Below are positions 44,434 to 55,000 of a stretch of 64,000 nt of DNA, piece after piece. A model generated the notes under the pieces. That model was not told where the DNA came from. It ran no database searches and worked only from the letters and a program-made list of their open reading frames with translations. The stretch comes from Diphasiastrum complanatum. Taxonomy: Eukaryota > Streptophyta > Lycopodiopsida > Lycopodiales > Lycopodiaceae. The position numbers and the translations under genes are program-made. The stretch lies in contig MU832051.1 in NCBI GenBank assembly GCA_029204225.1, positions 1 to 64,000 on the forward strand, in the 5' to 3' direction. Each line of letters opens with the position of its first letter. The stretch's first letter is position 1.

Positions 44434-45022
44434 TCTCATGTTTGAGCTATTTCATATGGATGTGTGCAAATTGTCAAGATATGGACAAACTAGCTACATT
44501 GTCTTGCAATATCTTATTGTTGGAGTTGTACTAGCATACTTGGCTGGTTTTGATGATGGAAATAAAGATATTGGAGGTTCATTATGTCACTCATTCATGG
44601 TCAAGTCATCAAGTTTTGATAATATCTTGTGGCAAGATGGAGATGGAGGCTCATTCATGGAGTTTTATGGTGGAGACATATCAAGAAAGGACAAAGTTGG
44701 AGGAGACAAACAAGCAAATGGTCATCACTCACGTTCATTGTTTGGTTGCTATTATTTTCTAGAAAGTTCAAAGTTTGAAACATGGAGGAATTTTTTCATT
44801 TACATTCTATCTAGTTCTTCATGTTCTAGTTATATCTTGATGTGTAAAATTGATGTAAGAAATAGTGAAGCATCCAATTTGGACACTATTCTCTATATCA
44901 ATTATGAAAGATACTTTAGAACCTTAAAAAAGAGATCTATACTTAGAATGGAGATCATTCTAAAGTTGGATCAAAGTAGTATGGTTAAAATTATGCAAAA
45001 ACTAGTTGAAGAGGGAGTGTGA
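44348..45022 (+). CDS. Unrecognised 224-codon ORF before an LTR
   Basis: The frame runs to the stop at 45020-45022, inside the first bases of the LTR at 45018. It overlaps the 291-codon ORF by 86 bases, and the wording could continue that ORF after a frameshift. A hydrophobic stretch (TSYIVLQYLIVGVVLAYLAG, about residues 48-67) could be a membrane segment. A Gly/Asp-rich part follows (DGDGGSFMEFYGGD), then a Ser/Cys-rich YILSSSSCSSYILM and a Lys/Glu-rich end. No family recognised. The membrane-like segment upstream of an LTR recalls env-like ORFs of some plant copia elements, but this is only positional. Confidence 0.4.
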   Translation: MLWIYFCRCMKTQVRSKEYQGSVVQVYFSLMFELFHMDVCKLSRYGQTSYIVLQYLIVGVVLAYLAGFDDGNKDIGGSLCHSFMVKSSSFDNILWQDGDGGSFMEFYGGDISRKDKVGGDKQANGHHSRSLFGCYYFLESSKFETWRNFFIYILSSSSCSSYILMCKIDVRNSEASNLDTILYINYERYFRTLKKRSILRMEIILKLDQSSMVKIMQKLVEEGV

Positions 45023-45505
45023 GAGATTTCAACAAGTTCAGTCATATTTTGGTAAATTGTTAGTTGAGGCCAAAACTCATTTTATACATAGCAATAAATG
45101 ATCATTCTACACATAGAATTGCAAGATAACATCATGAGAGTGCACCAATGAGTTGTAGAACCCAAAGATAACCATGCATAATGATGAAATGAGAGAGAGA
45201 AGAGAGAAGATGTGTCTCTCCATGAGTTACATCCTTTTATAGCAAGTCCAAATCATATTTGGCCACTTGGCTTTCCCTCCAAAATGTAAACCCTACTACT
45301 TTTGGGTCTAGATTCATAGTATCCAACGTTCAAATTTGAATCTCTCTCAAACTTGACTACCAACTTTCCCACACTTTCAAAAAGTGTTTATTGAATGTAT
45401 TTTAAATTGATATAACTTCAAAAAAGTTTATCTCTAAGTCTAAAATGAGTCTTGGCCTCAACTGACAATTTACCAAAATATGACAACTTGTTGAAATCTC
45501 TCACA
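45018..45505. mobile_element. Chimeric copia LTR with inverted ends
   Basis: After the purine tract GAAGAGGGAG the LTR starts TGTGAGAGATTTCAACAAGT (45018-45037). The right end is the exact reverse complement (45486-45505). The mirror similarity extends over about 65 bases at each end. The middle part (from about 45083) matches the minus-oriented LTRs of the same family at 45587 and 8903. So a plus-oriented LTR start is fused to a minus-oriented LTR that lacks its own 3' end. Confidence 0.7.
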
Positions 45506-45574
45506 AAAGGAAGACAATGTTATTCTTATGCAAAGCAAGTATGCATGTGATCTCCTTCATAATCTGAAACACAA

Positions 45575-46235
45575 GCTCTGATACCATGTGAAAGATCTCA
45601 GATCCTTAAGATCCAATCTACTTGAATGATCTTTGGTTAGAAAGAGAAATACACTATCAATCTCATCAATGTAGAAAAATCAGCATCTACACACAAAATG
45701 AGATGCAAACACCAATAGAACTTGATCAAACTTGAATGAAATGAAAAAGTATTGTTGTTGTCCGTACAAAACCAGCAAGATACTGTATTTCACACGTGTG
45801 GATCCAAAAATAGCAAATATAGATCATGCTACACATAGAATTGCAAGCAATTACCAAGATAGTGCACCAATGGATAGTAGAACCCAAGAGAACCATGTAT
45901 AAGCATGAAGTGAGATAGAGAAGAGAGAAGATTGTTCTCTCCACAAGTTACATCCTTTTATAGCAGGTCCAAACCCTATTTGACGACTTGGTTTTTTCCA
46001 CCAAAATGCTAACCCTACTAATTTTGGGTCTAGATTCAATGTACCCAACTATTCGAATTGAATCTACTCAAACTCGCATTCTAACTTTCCCACACTTCAA
46101 AAAGTGTTTATTCAAATGAAATTTAGAATAATGAACTTTGAAAAGTCAACCTCTAAGTCTAAAACAAGTTTTGGCCTCAATATGCCAAATATGGAAATAT
46201 TGCAAAATGTGATGAAACTAGTTGAATCTTTCACA
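45575..46235 (-). mobile_element. Copia LTR (649 bp) with PBS, inserted in the GHTH transposon gene
   Basis: On the minus strand the LTR starts TGTGAAAGATTCAACTAG at 46235 and ends GATCTTTCACA at 45587. It is followed by a perfect TGGTATCAGAGC PBS (45586-45575). Only 69 bases separate the PBS from the next LTR start at 45505, so nearly the whole internal region is deleted. The LTR right end at 46235 abuts the GHTH motif of a transposon gene directly. Confidence 0.85.
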
Positions 46236-47490
46236 GGCCACACCCACAATCAAATTGATCAAATGTTTAGTTGCCTTTTTAAGAGATTGAGATGCAAGAA
46301 GGGATTTTCTTTACCAATGCTTCAAAGCAATGTTGAGGAATTGTATTTGCAAAAGCCAAACATGTCATTAATCAGAAACACGTATGATTTTCCTGATTAT
46401 ATTGAGACGTTCAATGAAACAGCATGATGCATAGCTAATATTGATGATATTAGCTTTCAACATCAGTTTAAAATCAAATGTAATGAATCAAACATTATAT
46501 TATTATGGGGAAAACAATTTTCATTCACGTTCATGGCTACCTCCTGAAGGAGTTCGATTTTTGCTCAACATTTCATCGACTCAAATCATGCTTGCTATGT
46601 TATCTCCCTTGAAGTCCATGGTAGATGAACAAAAGGCGCAAGGAGAACATCGTGAGGTTGATCCATTTGCCTCATTGATTTTTTTGGAATCAAGTATTCA
46701 AGCAACTTATCAATTTTTTGATAAGTTTGATCAGCATTGGTGGATGGACTTTTTCAAGAAACAAAAAATTAGTTTGCTCGACCTCGAAGATGCATCAACT
46801 AATGAAGAATTTCAATGGCATTATAGATTACGAGCTTCAACTACAATTTTCAAACCTTCAAATCTTCCTCGGAATAATGATTCCTTGCATCTTGTGCAAG
46901 GTGAAGAACATGAAATTTATGTGGGACCAAGGAAGAATAGGCAAAGTGTAAAAGCTGCAAAATAAAGTGGTGTGGTGATCTGAATGAAATCCAAATTGGA
47001 AGTCTTGTTGTAATTCTAGCTTTAGAAAACAATGAAAGACATTCATTTTGGATTGTCAAAGTTCTTGGTTTCACTCAAAATAGCAATCAAACCAAAGTAC
47101 TATGTGTCCATTGGTTGCGCACACTTCAACGAATGCTTTTTTGAGAAGGTATGAATTTGAAATGCTACAAGTAGATCCGAAGGGCAAGAGAAAGAGACTG
47201 CCTTAAAATCAACCAAGAGTCGACTATTTGAAATTTACAGTAGATGTTTTGGCGTTAGAGTTAACAATGACCAATCATCTATGAAAGTCAACTATACCTA
47301 TATTGAAAGAATGACATCTTGGATTACTGGAAAAGCCATCATCCTCCACTCATTAGCAATAGAGAAAAATTGACTAACAAGGTTTCTTGTCAACATTGGA
47401 CAGGGAATCTCAAGAAGATATGCTAGTTGACTCTGATGAAGAAGACGGGTTTTCCACTTTGTTAGCTAAAAACGAGAGTGTTTAGAATAA
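46236..47490 (+). pseudogene. GHTH-type transposon protein, C-terminal part
   Basis: Starts directly with GHTHNQIDQMFSCLFKRLRC and runs to a stop at 46427, then in another frame from 46441 to 46965 (SWLPPEGVRFLLNI, FDQHWWMDFFKKQKISLLDL). A third frame has FWIVKVLGFTQNSNQTKVLC then VHWL (about 47040-47115), a block that in such proteins closes the reading frame. The end EDGFSTLLAKNESV and stop lie near 47490. The motif order GHTHxxID...W.DFF...FWIVKV...VHW is that of uncharacterised transposon-like proteins of the DUF7869 kind. The N-terminal part is missing because a copia LTR sits at its left edge. The minus-strand relative is at 35230-36110. Confidence 0.6.
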
Positions 47491-47713
47491 GTTAAGTTCT
47501 AAATTGAGAGGCATCAGCAAAAATTCCTTAGAAAACGTACGTTAAAAAACAATATATGCAAGTATAATTTAAGTCATTTTGTATTTCAATGGGTAAAAAT
47601 AAAATTTAGAGATTTATTGAAAAAAATCATGATTCTGGCCTAAAAGTAGGACCACTAAAAAACACCAAAAAAGATTACTCTTTTTTAGGTCAAAGTCCCA
47701 AAACCAATGTCAT
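47491..47713 (+). mobile_element. 3' tail of the GHTH-type transposon
   Basis: The region between the stop and the copia frame at 47714 matches 6465-6798. The common right end is CCAATGTCATCnTGTTCT in both copies, each followed by different copia sequence. This fixes the 3' end of the element. I see no clear hairpin plus CTRR end of a Helitron, nor a poly(A) tail of a LINE. Confidence 0.6.
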
Positions 47714-49520
47714 CGTGTTCTATAGAGTCTTTATTCCCTCTACAAACAAGATTATTGTTAGTAGAGATGTGATCTTCTATGAAGATCAAAAGTTCAACTT
47801 GGAAGGGGCCGAGATCAAGTCACCTCATGATGAATCTAAAATCATCAATCTTGATACTAATCAAGATATGTTGGGGTCGAGGCTTGAGGAGGAGGACCGT
47901 CAAGAAATTACACCAAGGAGATCTATGAGAGAGAGATCCGAGCCAAGGAGGCTCACCTATGTGGAGAAAGCAAGCAAGTGAAAGGTGACACCACTTATCA
48001 TGCCTTTTTCATTTCTCATGAAGAGCCATGAAACATCCAACATGCACTCCAATCCAAGGAGTGGCTGGAAGCTATGATCAATGAGTATGATGCCTTGATC
48101 TCAAACAACACTTGGGAGCTTGTGAATCCACCTATCAACAAGCATGTGCTTGGATGCAAGTGTGTGTTTAGGATAAAGTACAATAATGATGGATCTTGCA
48201 ACAAATTCAAAGCAAGACTATGTGCAAAGGGATATGCACAAATCAAAGATCTTGACTATGAAGACACTTTTGCACCTACGGCCAAGATGGTCACAATAAA
48301 AGTTCTTATTTTCGTTGCATGCTACTACAACTGGAGGCTGTTCCAACTTGATATTTCAAATGCCTTCCTCAATGGCTACCATGAGGAGGAGATCTATATG
48401 GAGCGACCCGAAGGTTTCATAAAAGAAGGGGGAAAATCCCAAGTATTTCTCTTGTTCAAAAGCTTATATGGTATTAAACAAGCCCCAAGGTGTTGGTATG
48501 CAAGGCTAAACTCTTATTTTATCTCACTGAATTCAATCTAAGTGATTATGATTATTCTTTGTACATTAAGTTTGTAGATAACAGTTTAGTCATTCTCATT
48601 ATTTATGTAGATGATATTATTTTGAGTGGAAGTTGCATGAAGCTTATTGAAGAAACAAAAAGTGCACTAGGGAGAGAGTTTAAGATGCAAGATCTAACAA
48701 ATCTCCATTACATCTTAGGCCTAGAGATAGATTTATGGCAAGATCAAGCATTTATTAGTCAATCGAGATATGCTCTTTCTATGCTTAAAGAGTTTCATAT
48801 GGAAGGTTGTAATAGTATATATACTCCAATGGAGCATGTTGTCAAAGATCCTATGAAAGGGAATGAAAGATCCTTTGAGGACATCACCCATTACAGGATT
48901 CTTATTGGCTCCCTTATTTGGTTCACTATAACTAGACCAGATTTTGAGTTTTAGTGTGCACAAGTTGAGTCAACATAGGCAAGATCCAAAAGTTTGTCAT
49001 TGGATGTCAGCCAAAAGGAGCTTGAGATATGTTTCCTCGACATAAGACTATGGTTTGATAGGATCTAACAAAGGATGCATTTTCAGATTTGGAGTTTGCA
49101 GGCGATAAGGTGGATAGAAAGTCCACAAGTGCTTACACCATCTTTATTGGACACAATCTTGTGTCTTGGTTATCCAAGAAGCAAGATACTTTATCATTAT
49201 CATCATGTGAAGCCGAGTACAAGGCCCTTACAACAACCACCAAGGAAGTTTTGTGGATTAAGAGGCTACTCATGGAGCTAAGGTGCATCAATGATGAAAC
49301 TTACCTACTGTCAAAAATGATAATATCTCGGCACAATCCCTAGCAAACAATCTAATATTCCATGCAAGAAGCAAACACATAGAGATAGCACACCAATTTG
49401 TGAGGGAGAAAGTCATTGGGAGAGAGATCACCTTGGAGCATATTGGATCATCATCATGAGCTGCAGATCTTCTCACAAAACCATTACTCAAGAATGTTTT
49501 GTCAAGTTTAGATCTAATCT
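47714..49520 (+). pseudogene. Ty1/copia integrase end, RT and RNase H (copia element 4)
   Basis: Begins within the integrase end (FIPSTNKIIVSRDVIFYEDQ). The RT runs open from 48074 to 48541 (NNTWELVNPPINKHVLGCKC, LFQLDISNAFLNGYHEEEIY, SLYGIKQAPRCWYARLNSYF). After a shift it continues 48490-48954 with the catalytic IIYVDDIILSGS and NLHYILGLEIDLWQDQ, ITRPDFEF. RNase H follows in broken frames: DRKSTSAYTIFIGHNLVSWL, SSCEAEYKALTTTTKEVLW (49089-49343), then the LREKVIG-like end near 49410. It begins exactly where the GHTH-transposon tail ends, so that element lies inside or next to it. Confidence 0.9.
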
Positions 49521-49561
49521 TGGCTTGATTTCAAAATCTATGCTAAAATAGATAGATATCT

Positions 49562-49640
49562 TTTAAGGAGGAGTGTGAAGAAAAGTAAAAGTTATCTATC
49601 TAGGATCTTAAGTTTTGGGGGTGCTAGGCTACATACATTT
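49562..49640 (+). mobile_element. Polypurine tract and start of a copia 3' LTR
   Basis: TTTTAAGGAGGAG (49561-49573) is a polypurine tract. It is followed by TGTGAAGAAAAG at 49574, an LTR start in the right place after the RNase H of copia element 4. The LTR body and right end could not be followed. Confidence 0.6.
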
Positions 49641-52211
49641 CCATGTACACTTCTAAATATGTTAGTGGCCAAGTTTCGTTTTATGATTTAATCATTATGT
49701 TCTAAATTAGCTCGAGTTAGCATAGGATGCTTACACTTGGCATGATGGTACAGAGATCAAGGATTATGCACCTCATCATGTTATTTTGTCATGTGGACTA
49801 ATAGGAGCAAGAGCTGTACCAAAAGTGGTCCAATCATAGTAAGAGGTGATTTGAAAGTGGTCCAATCATTGAGCTTTGTTTCCACCTATCTTGGATCTTG
49901 ATCCACTCTATGAGAAAGGGAACTGAAAAAGGCTCATTTGAACAAAAAGTTCACACCAACAATAGATAAGCTATCAACATCCAAACATAGAATGCTTATT
50001 TTACTACAAAAGTGGGATGAAGTGCAGGCTCATTATATTATAATACGTTACCTTGTCATCAAAGATTTCAAAGAAATCCAGATTACATAACACAACTTAT
50101 TTACGAACTCAGATGTCTATTTTCTCTTTCTCCCTTAGATTTTTTGGTCTCCCGAAAAACTTTGTCAACTAAGGTACAAGATATTTTCTTAGACATATAG
50201 TAAATGTTAGTTGTTTTCCTTTTTATTCCACTGGCTTTAGCATTACTCTGCTAAAGTCAACCAATTTTAATGCAACTAATGAAAGTGTATAAATGGAAAA
50301 TCCACAAAATTTGGATTCTAGTACTTATTTTACTGTATTCAACAAAAACCCATGTGTCGAATAAAGAATTACCTCCATTTATTAACCACACTTGCTTCAT
50401 TAATTCAATTAAATTTCAACTTTAACAAGTATCTGTTTGAAAGCTTCTGCTTGAAACTCTTAATGATCGAAACCATTTAGAATGCAACCTCAACAAACCA
50501 TCGATGTTTACCAATTATGGACTAAAAAATCCATGAGCACAATTTAATTCTTTTCCCTGGGAGTATGAAAATTGTTAACAACATTGTACCACGAAATCAA
50601 ATTTCCCCGAGCCGCGGGTACCTACCCAGGAACCATTATGCGAGAAATTATTAATTTGTCATTAATCCCAAATTCATAAACTGACAATTAGAATTAACCA
50701 GACAAGCAAAATTATTCCATTAACCAATTTCTTGGTTATAAATCGAAAAATTGATAATTCCTTACATTGTCAAATTAGGTAGATTTTTGAAAATCACTTC
50801 TTTGAATCAACTACCATGTTTACCACAACTATAATTGTGCAACGATTCACTAGGTTATAAAACAATATTATTGCAGATAGCCATGCAATCAACAAGATTG
50901 GTCCTTCATCAACGATGTATCCAATTCTCTTGTAAGAAAAAAAAGAAAACCATACAAGCTCAAGAAAAAAATTTCATGCAACTTAAGGCTCCTCAAACCC
51001 TAATAAAAGTTCCACCAGCAAAAGATGAATCCCATTTATCTCTCCCCTCATCCGCAACAGACAAACCCTCCTCCCTAGGGCGGCTCCATCATAGTTGTCA
51101 CAACTATTACAGCTGCTCAAACACCACCAGTGATGGACTCCATGTGCCAGGTTGCACAAAGCTGCCACTCCAGGTCATGTTTTCACTCACATTACAGAAT
51201 TGGCCAGTCAACCTATGCTACACCAAATCCACTCTGATCTGTTGACTGCTCCGTCCCTATAGATTCCTTCAAGAGGATTCATTTGTAGTATGCAAACCAG
51301 TTGTCAAAACGACGAATTTTTGTAATTCCAGAAATTGTCACTCCACAGACACTAATTGTCTATGTGACTAGAGGACAGAGAAACGAGTTTGAAATAGTTA
51401 ATAAATCCCTAACTTACAGTTTTTTCAAGAGGATTACTACTATCACTTCCACAATAGATAGAACAATTAACAAACAAAGAAAGGTTTTACAAGGGATTTC
51501 AAGCTGCATGCAACAACTTGCACCAAACAATTATGATTTCTCTCCTACTTCAACAAAAAGTAGGACAGACAACAATTGTTTCCACACATTGCAATCCATA
51601 ATGGGGTTACATCCCTCCTCCTCGGAGAAGACTTCAACAAAGCTTCTGAAAAGATTTTAGAAGGCTTATTTATAAAAAAAGAAGCTATTTACCTCCAGCT
51701 TACTATTAGAGCCAGAAAATAAATTTGCAGTATCTATCATGTTCTTAAATTTGCAAGAATACATGAGGAACAATTTTAGAATAAAATTCTAATCCTCTAC
51801 ATGTTGTAATTAGGTTCATAAAACATCTATACTTAAAAGTTTATTTCTTATGGACAAATTGATCCCCATCAATCTATCAATAAACAATTTAGTCATGCAT
51901 AAAACTAATTTTCTAAAAACAAAACAGACCAAAGCAAATTATTCCAATCTCTATAATATGAAAAATTATTCTAGCAGGTTCAAGGTATTATAGACAAGCA
52001 ATTAGATCTGTACATATAGATCATTTACACTTATTGGAATCATTTCAAGGATTCAGAAAATAGAAAATGAATTAAACACTCATTGTAAGCAAACTTAACA
52101 AAATCCAATAAGTAGATGTGCACTCTATCACCAATATTGCTAACCATGCTTCAAACTGGAATTAGTGAGCTTTAATCCAATTTTCCATGAGAAATCAGCG
52201 CTCATCCAAAA
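49641..52211. other. Long stretch without a supported gene
   Basis: AT-rich with many stops. Frames at 50835-51245 and 51301-51660 have no recognisable motif, and neither strand shows Gag or pol words upstream of the PBS at 52212. This may be the leader and lost body of the minus-strand element starting at 52225. Confidence 0.4.
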
Positions 52212-52700
52212 GCTCTGATACCAATGTAATGACCACTAAGGAAAACCTCTAAGATGAGGGTAGAAGAATACCATAGGAGACATGTAGGAGCAAAACCTCC
52301 CTATCAATCCTAGATCAATCCTGGATCTAGTCCCCTGAGCCATGCCATGTGAATGCTTGAGGAGAAGAGAGCAACTGGTAACCTGAACCAAAGATGTCGA
52401 CGGGAGAATCTCCACTGCAATATATAGAGTGTAGAATCATGTGCATGAACTCATGCAATTTCCATCTAGTCCAACTATAAATAGGTCACATGTAGTCCTC
52501 ATGCATATATCAGTCACACGTACATGCACTACTCCATATATCTCTATTAGAGTGTCTGGATCCTCTCAAGGTCATTAGTCACAACTGGCCTTGACATGGA
52601 ATTAAATCTCGACGTGACCAACAATCTCGAACTTTGAAGGGTCGGTCTACCATATTAGGACTATTTCATGTCCTTAGTTGAATATGGCTGAAACACTTTT
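52212..52700 (-). mobile_element. Copia LTR with PBS (left border firm, right border not)
   Basis: On the minus strand TTAGTGGTCATTACA ends at 52225, followed after one base by the perfect PBS TGGTATCAGAGC (52223-52212). The body has CTATAAATAGG (about 52475), on the plus strand only. The other end near 52690 (CTGAAACA, reading TGTTTCAG on the minus strand) is a guess. Confidence 0.6.
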
Positions 52701-53230
52701 TCATCCTCTTTTTTTTATAAAAAAAACTTAGAGTAAGAAATTTTTTTGTGTAACTTGCATGTTGATTACAAAGGATCGAAACAAATTGTGACGAAATGTT
52801 AGATATGCCTTGTTCACTATGACATGCCTATAAACTGACTTGCTCCTTTTGGGACAAAAGTCAATCATGAATTTTGAATGCTTCTACAAAGATGGTAAGT
52901 TATTATAGAGCTTGCAACTGAGGATAAGCAACATAAAAGTATCGCAATGAAGCTCAATTTATGGCCATGACTTAAGAACAAAAAGGACACTTACAAAATA
53001 AATTTTCACCAATCCTATTCATTGAGAATATATATATTTTGAACTAATTTTCATATATAAATTGCATCCACATTTAGAAGTAGAATAGAAGGAATAAAGA
53101 ATTGCAAATAGCAAAGAGTTCCATTCTCTTAGTGAATGGACTGAATTTCAAATTTCTTCGTTGCTTCACTATTCATGCCAAGGGACATGTTTCCTACTCA
53201 TTGTTTGCATAATTGAGGAGATAATCAATC
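52701..53230. other. Stretch without a gene
   Basis: Short frames, AT-rich, no motif seen. Confidence 0.4.
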
Positions 53231-53365
53231 TTGAGACACAAGCATGTCATAATCATCACCGCCATCCTCAATTGTCTTGAGACACCAGCATGACATAATC
53301 ATCACCGCCATCCTCGATTGTCAGACACCACTACAACTTTATCATCACCGTCATCCTCAACCTCC
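53231..53365. repeat. Tandem repeat, three units of 46 bp
   Basis: Units start at 53231, 53277 and 53323 with the core ATAATCATCACCGCCATCCTC. The first two differ at few places and the third is diverged. On the minus strand each unit could encode an acidic EDGGDDYDMLVSQD-like peptide, but the period of 46 shifts the frame. Confidence 0.8.
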
Positions 53366-54156
53366 AGTACATTCTTGGCCACGATGGAACCTACAAGTCA
53401 AAATTGTTTAGCTTGAAAGTGAAGAGGCAATAAATGGCAACAAAAAGCTAGCAATCAAACTAGAAGAATACATGAAGAATTTTGAATTTTGTCATGGACG
53501 CCTTATAGCACAAGCATACAAATTGCTAATTGACTACCTTAGATCTTATGTTAATGTGCAGCAAATAAAATGTCTTTAGCTCCAACCAAAGAAGTTCAAA
53601 TTAAGGCAAAGTGAGAAGAAGGATATCTTGGAGGTCATGGGTTGTCAATTACTCTATCATCTCGTGGTACTTGCATGTCCTAGTTTCCAACAAGTTATTG
53701 ATTGATGGAGATAGCGTAGTGCAAGGTCAAAGTAAGTGATTTTATTGAGATAGGAGAAAACAACTAAGCAATCTCTTCATAAACCCAACTCGAATCTGTA
53801 TTGTAATAGGTGGGCATTTGAATCAACAAACTATAGAGCCATATTGGCATGATCTTACAACAACACCTACCAAAACATTGCTATCTCATGATGTATTATC
53901 TAGGTATAGACTCGAGGACTTGCTTATTCTAAAAATCTTAGATTTTTGTCTTCAAAACATGGAGGGTTGGCATTTCCCTATGGGATTCAAAATTTGTAGC
54001 TGGGCACGTTCAACTGGGCATGATGGGTTTTTGTAAATGAAGTTAATGGAGATCATGCTAATGCCAACCACCAAAAGGCTTTCCAGATGGGCTCAAATTG
54101 GTTCTATCAAAAGAGCAGTGAAGAATTGAACAAATTGGATCTAAAGTTACGTATAA
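53366..54156. other. Stretch without a recognised gene
   Basis: A 72-codon frame (53818-54036) has no recognisable domain. Nothing else supported. Confidence 0.35.
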
Positions 54157-54862
54157 CTATGGAGCGTGATCACTAGCTGGTTCTTGGCACGTAGGATGAA
54201 ACAATATAAAAAAATGTACTGAATGATGCATTAATATACACGCCTTTTGATTGTCAGTCTCTTCCAGCAATTGTTTGTGTGTCATTGTGATTGTAATCAC
54301 TGAATGCTGATTGCTCTTATGTGCGAGTGTGATTTGCTTTTCTGCTGTCGATGAACCATTACCTTTAATTTCAATTGGATCTTCGTCGCGAGATATAACA
54401 CGTGGTCTCTTCGCCAAATCTAACACAAAGTTTGGAACGGGGCAAGCGGTTAGTGCTAAAGTTCTATCAGCTTTAAGCAAATATTCTAGTGCAAAAATTT
54501 TCACCGTACACTGAAACGCTTAGAATCTAGCAAACTATCGTATGAAATTTGTCACTGCAGAGAAAGATGTATGTAATTCAAGTCTCAAGATGCGTACGAC
54601 GTCGAAACCAATCAGGTACTCTGCGCTGAATGCACTTCCTAAGGTCGTAGTTCTCCTCAATATCCCCGACGTTGGGCTGCACCGACAAATGCCTAATCAA
54701 ACATCACAAAAGCAGAGAAAAATTATGTTCTCTTGGCAAACACAGACGACTCGCTACCGTACCGGCCTGATCTGAGGTGGTATGCCTCCTGGATCCATGT
54801 CTATGGCTGTTACTTTCGCTCTTGCTTCGAGTTGTTTCACCTGGTCCATAATTTTCTTTGAT
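54157..54862 (-). CDS. Possible multi-exon gene of unknown function
   Basis: Three minus-strand blocks look like exons. Block 1 (54862-54763) follows CTTTGCAG, reads SKKIMDQVKQLEARAKVTAI and DMDPGGIPPQIRP, and ends at a GTACGG donor. Block 2 (about 54686-54580) follows GGTGCAG and reads PNVGDIEENYDLRKCIQRRV. Block 3 (54516-54157) follows CGTTTCAG and reads CTVKIFALEYLLKADRTLAL then TACPVPNFVLDLAKRP, open for about 115 codons. Peptides this clean, each beginning at an AG acceptor, are unusual in this window. The donor of block 2 is unclear (GTACCT would keep phase). I do not recognise the product. It could also be a captured gene fragment. Confidence 0.35.
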
Positions 54863-55000
54863 CTGCAAAGAATCTCATAGTTTCAATATAAATGAGAGAT
54901 AACTAACATATACAAGAAAGATTTTTTATGCTGTAAGTAATTTTGTAAGTATAGAAATTGGACAAAATTTCAAATGCACGCAAACACGTGATCTGGACCC

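Noticed and set aside
45018-45505. MITE with 20-bp terminal inverted repeats
   Set aside because: The ends are LTR ends of the local copia family and the middle matches its LTR body, so an LTR fusion explains it.
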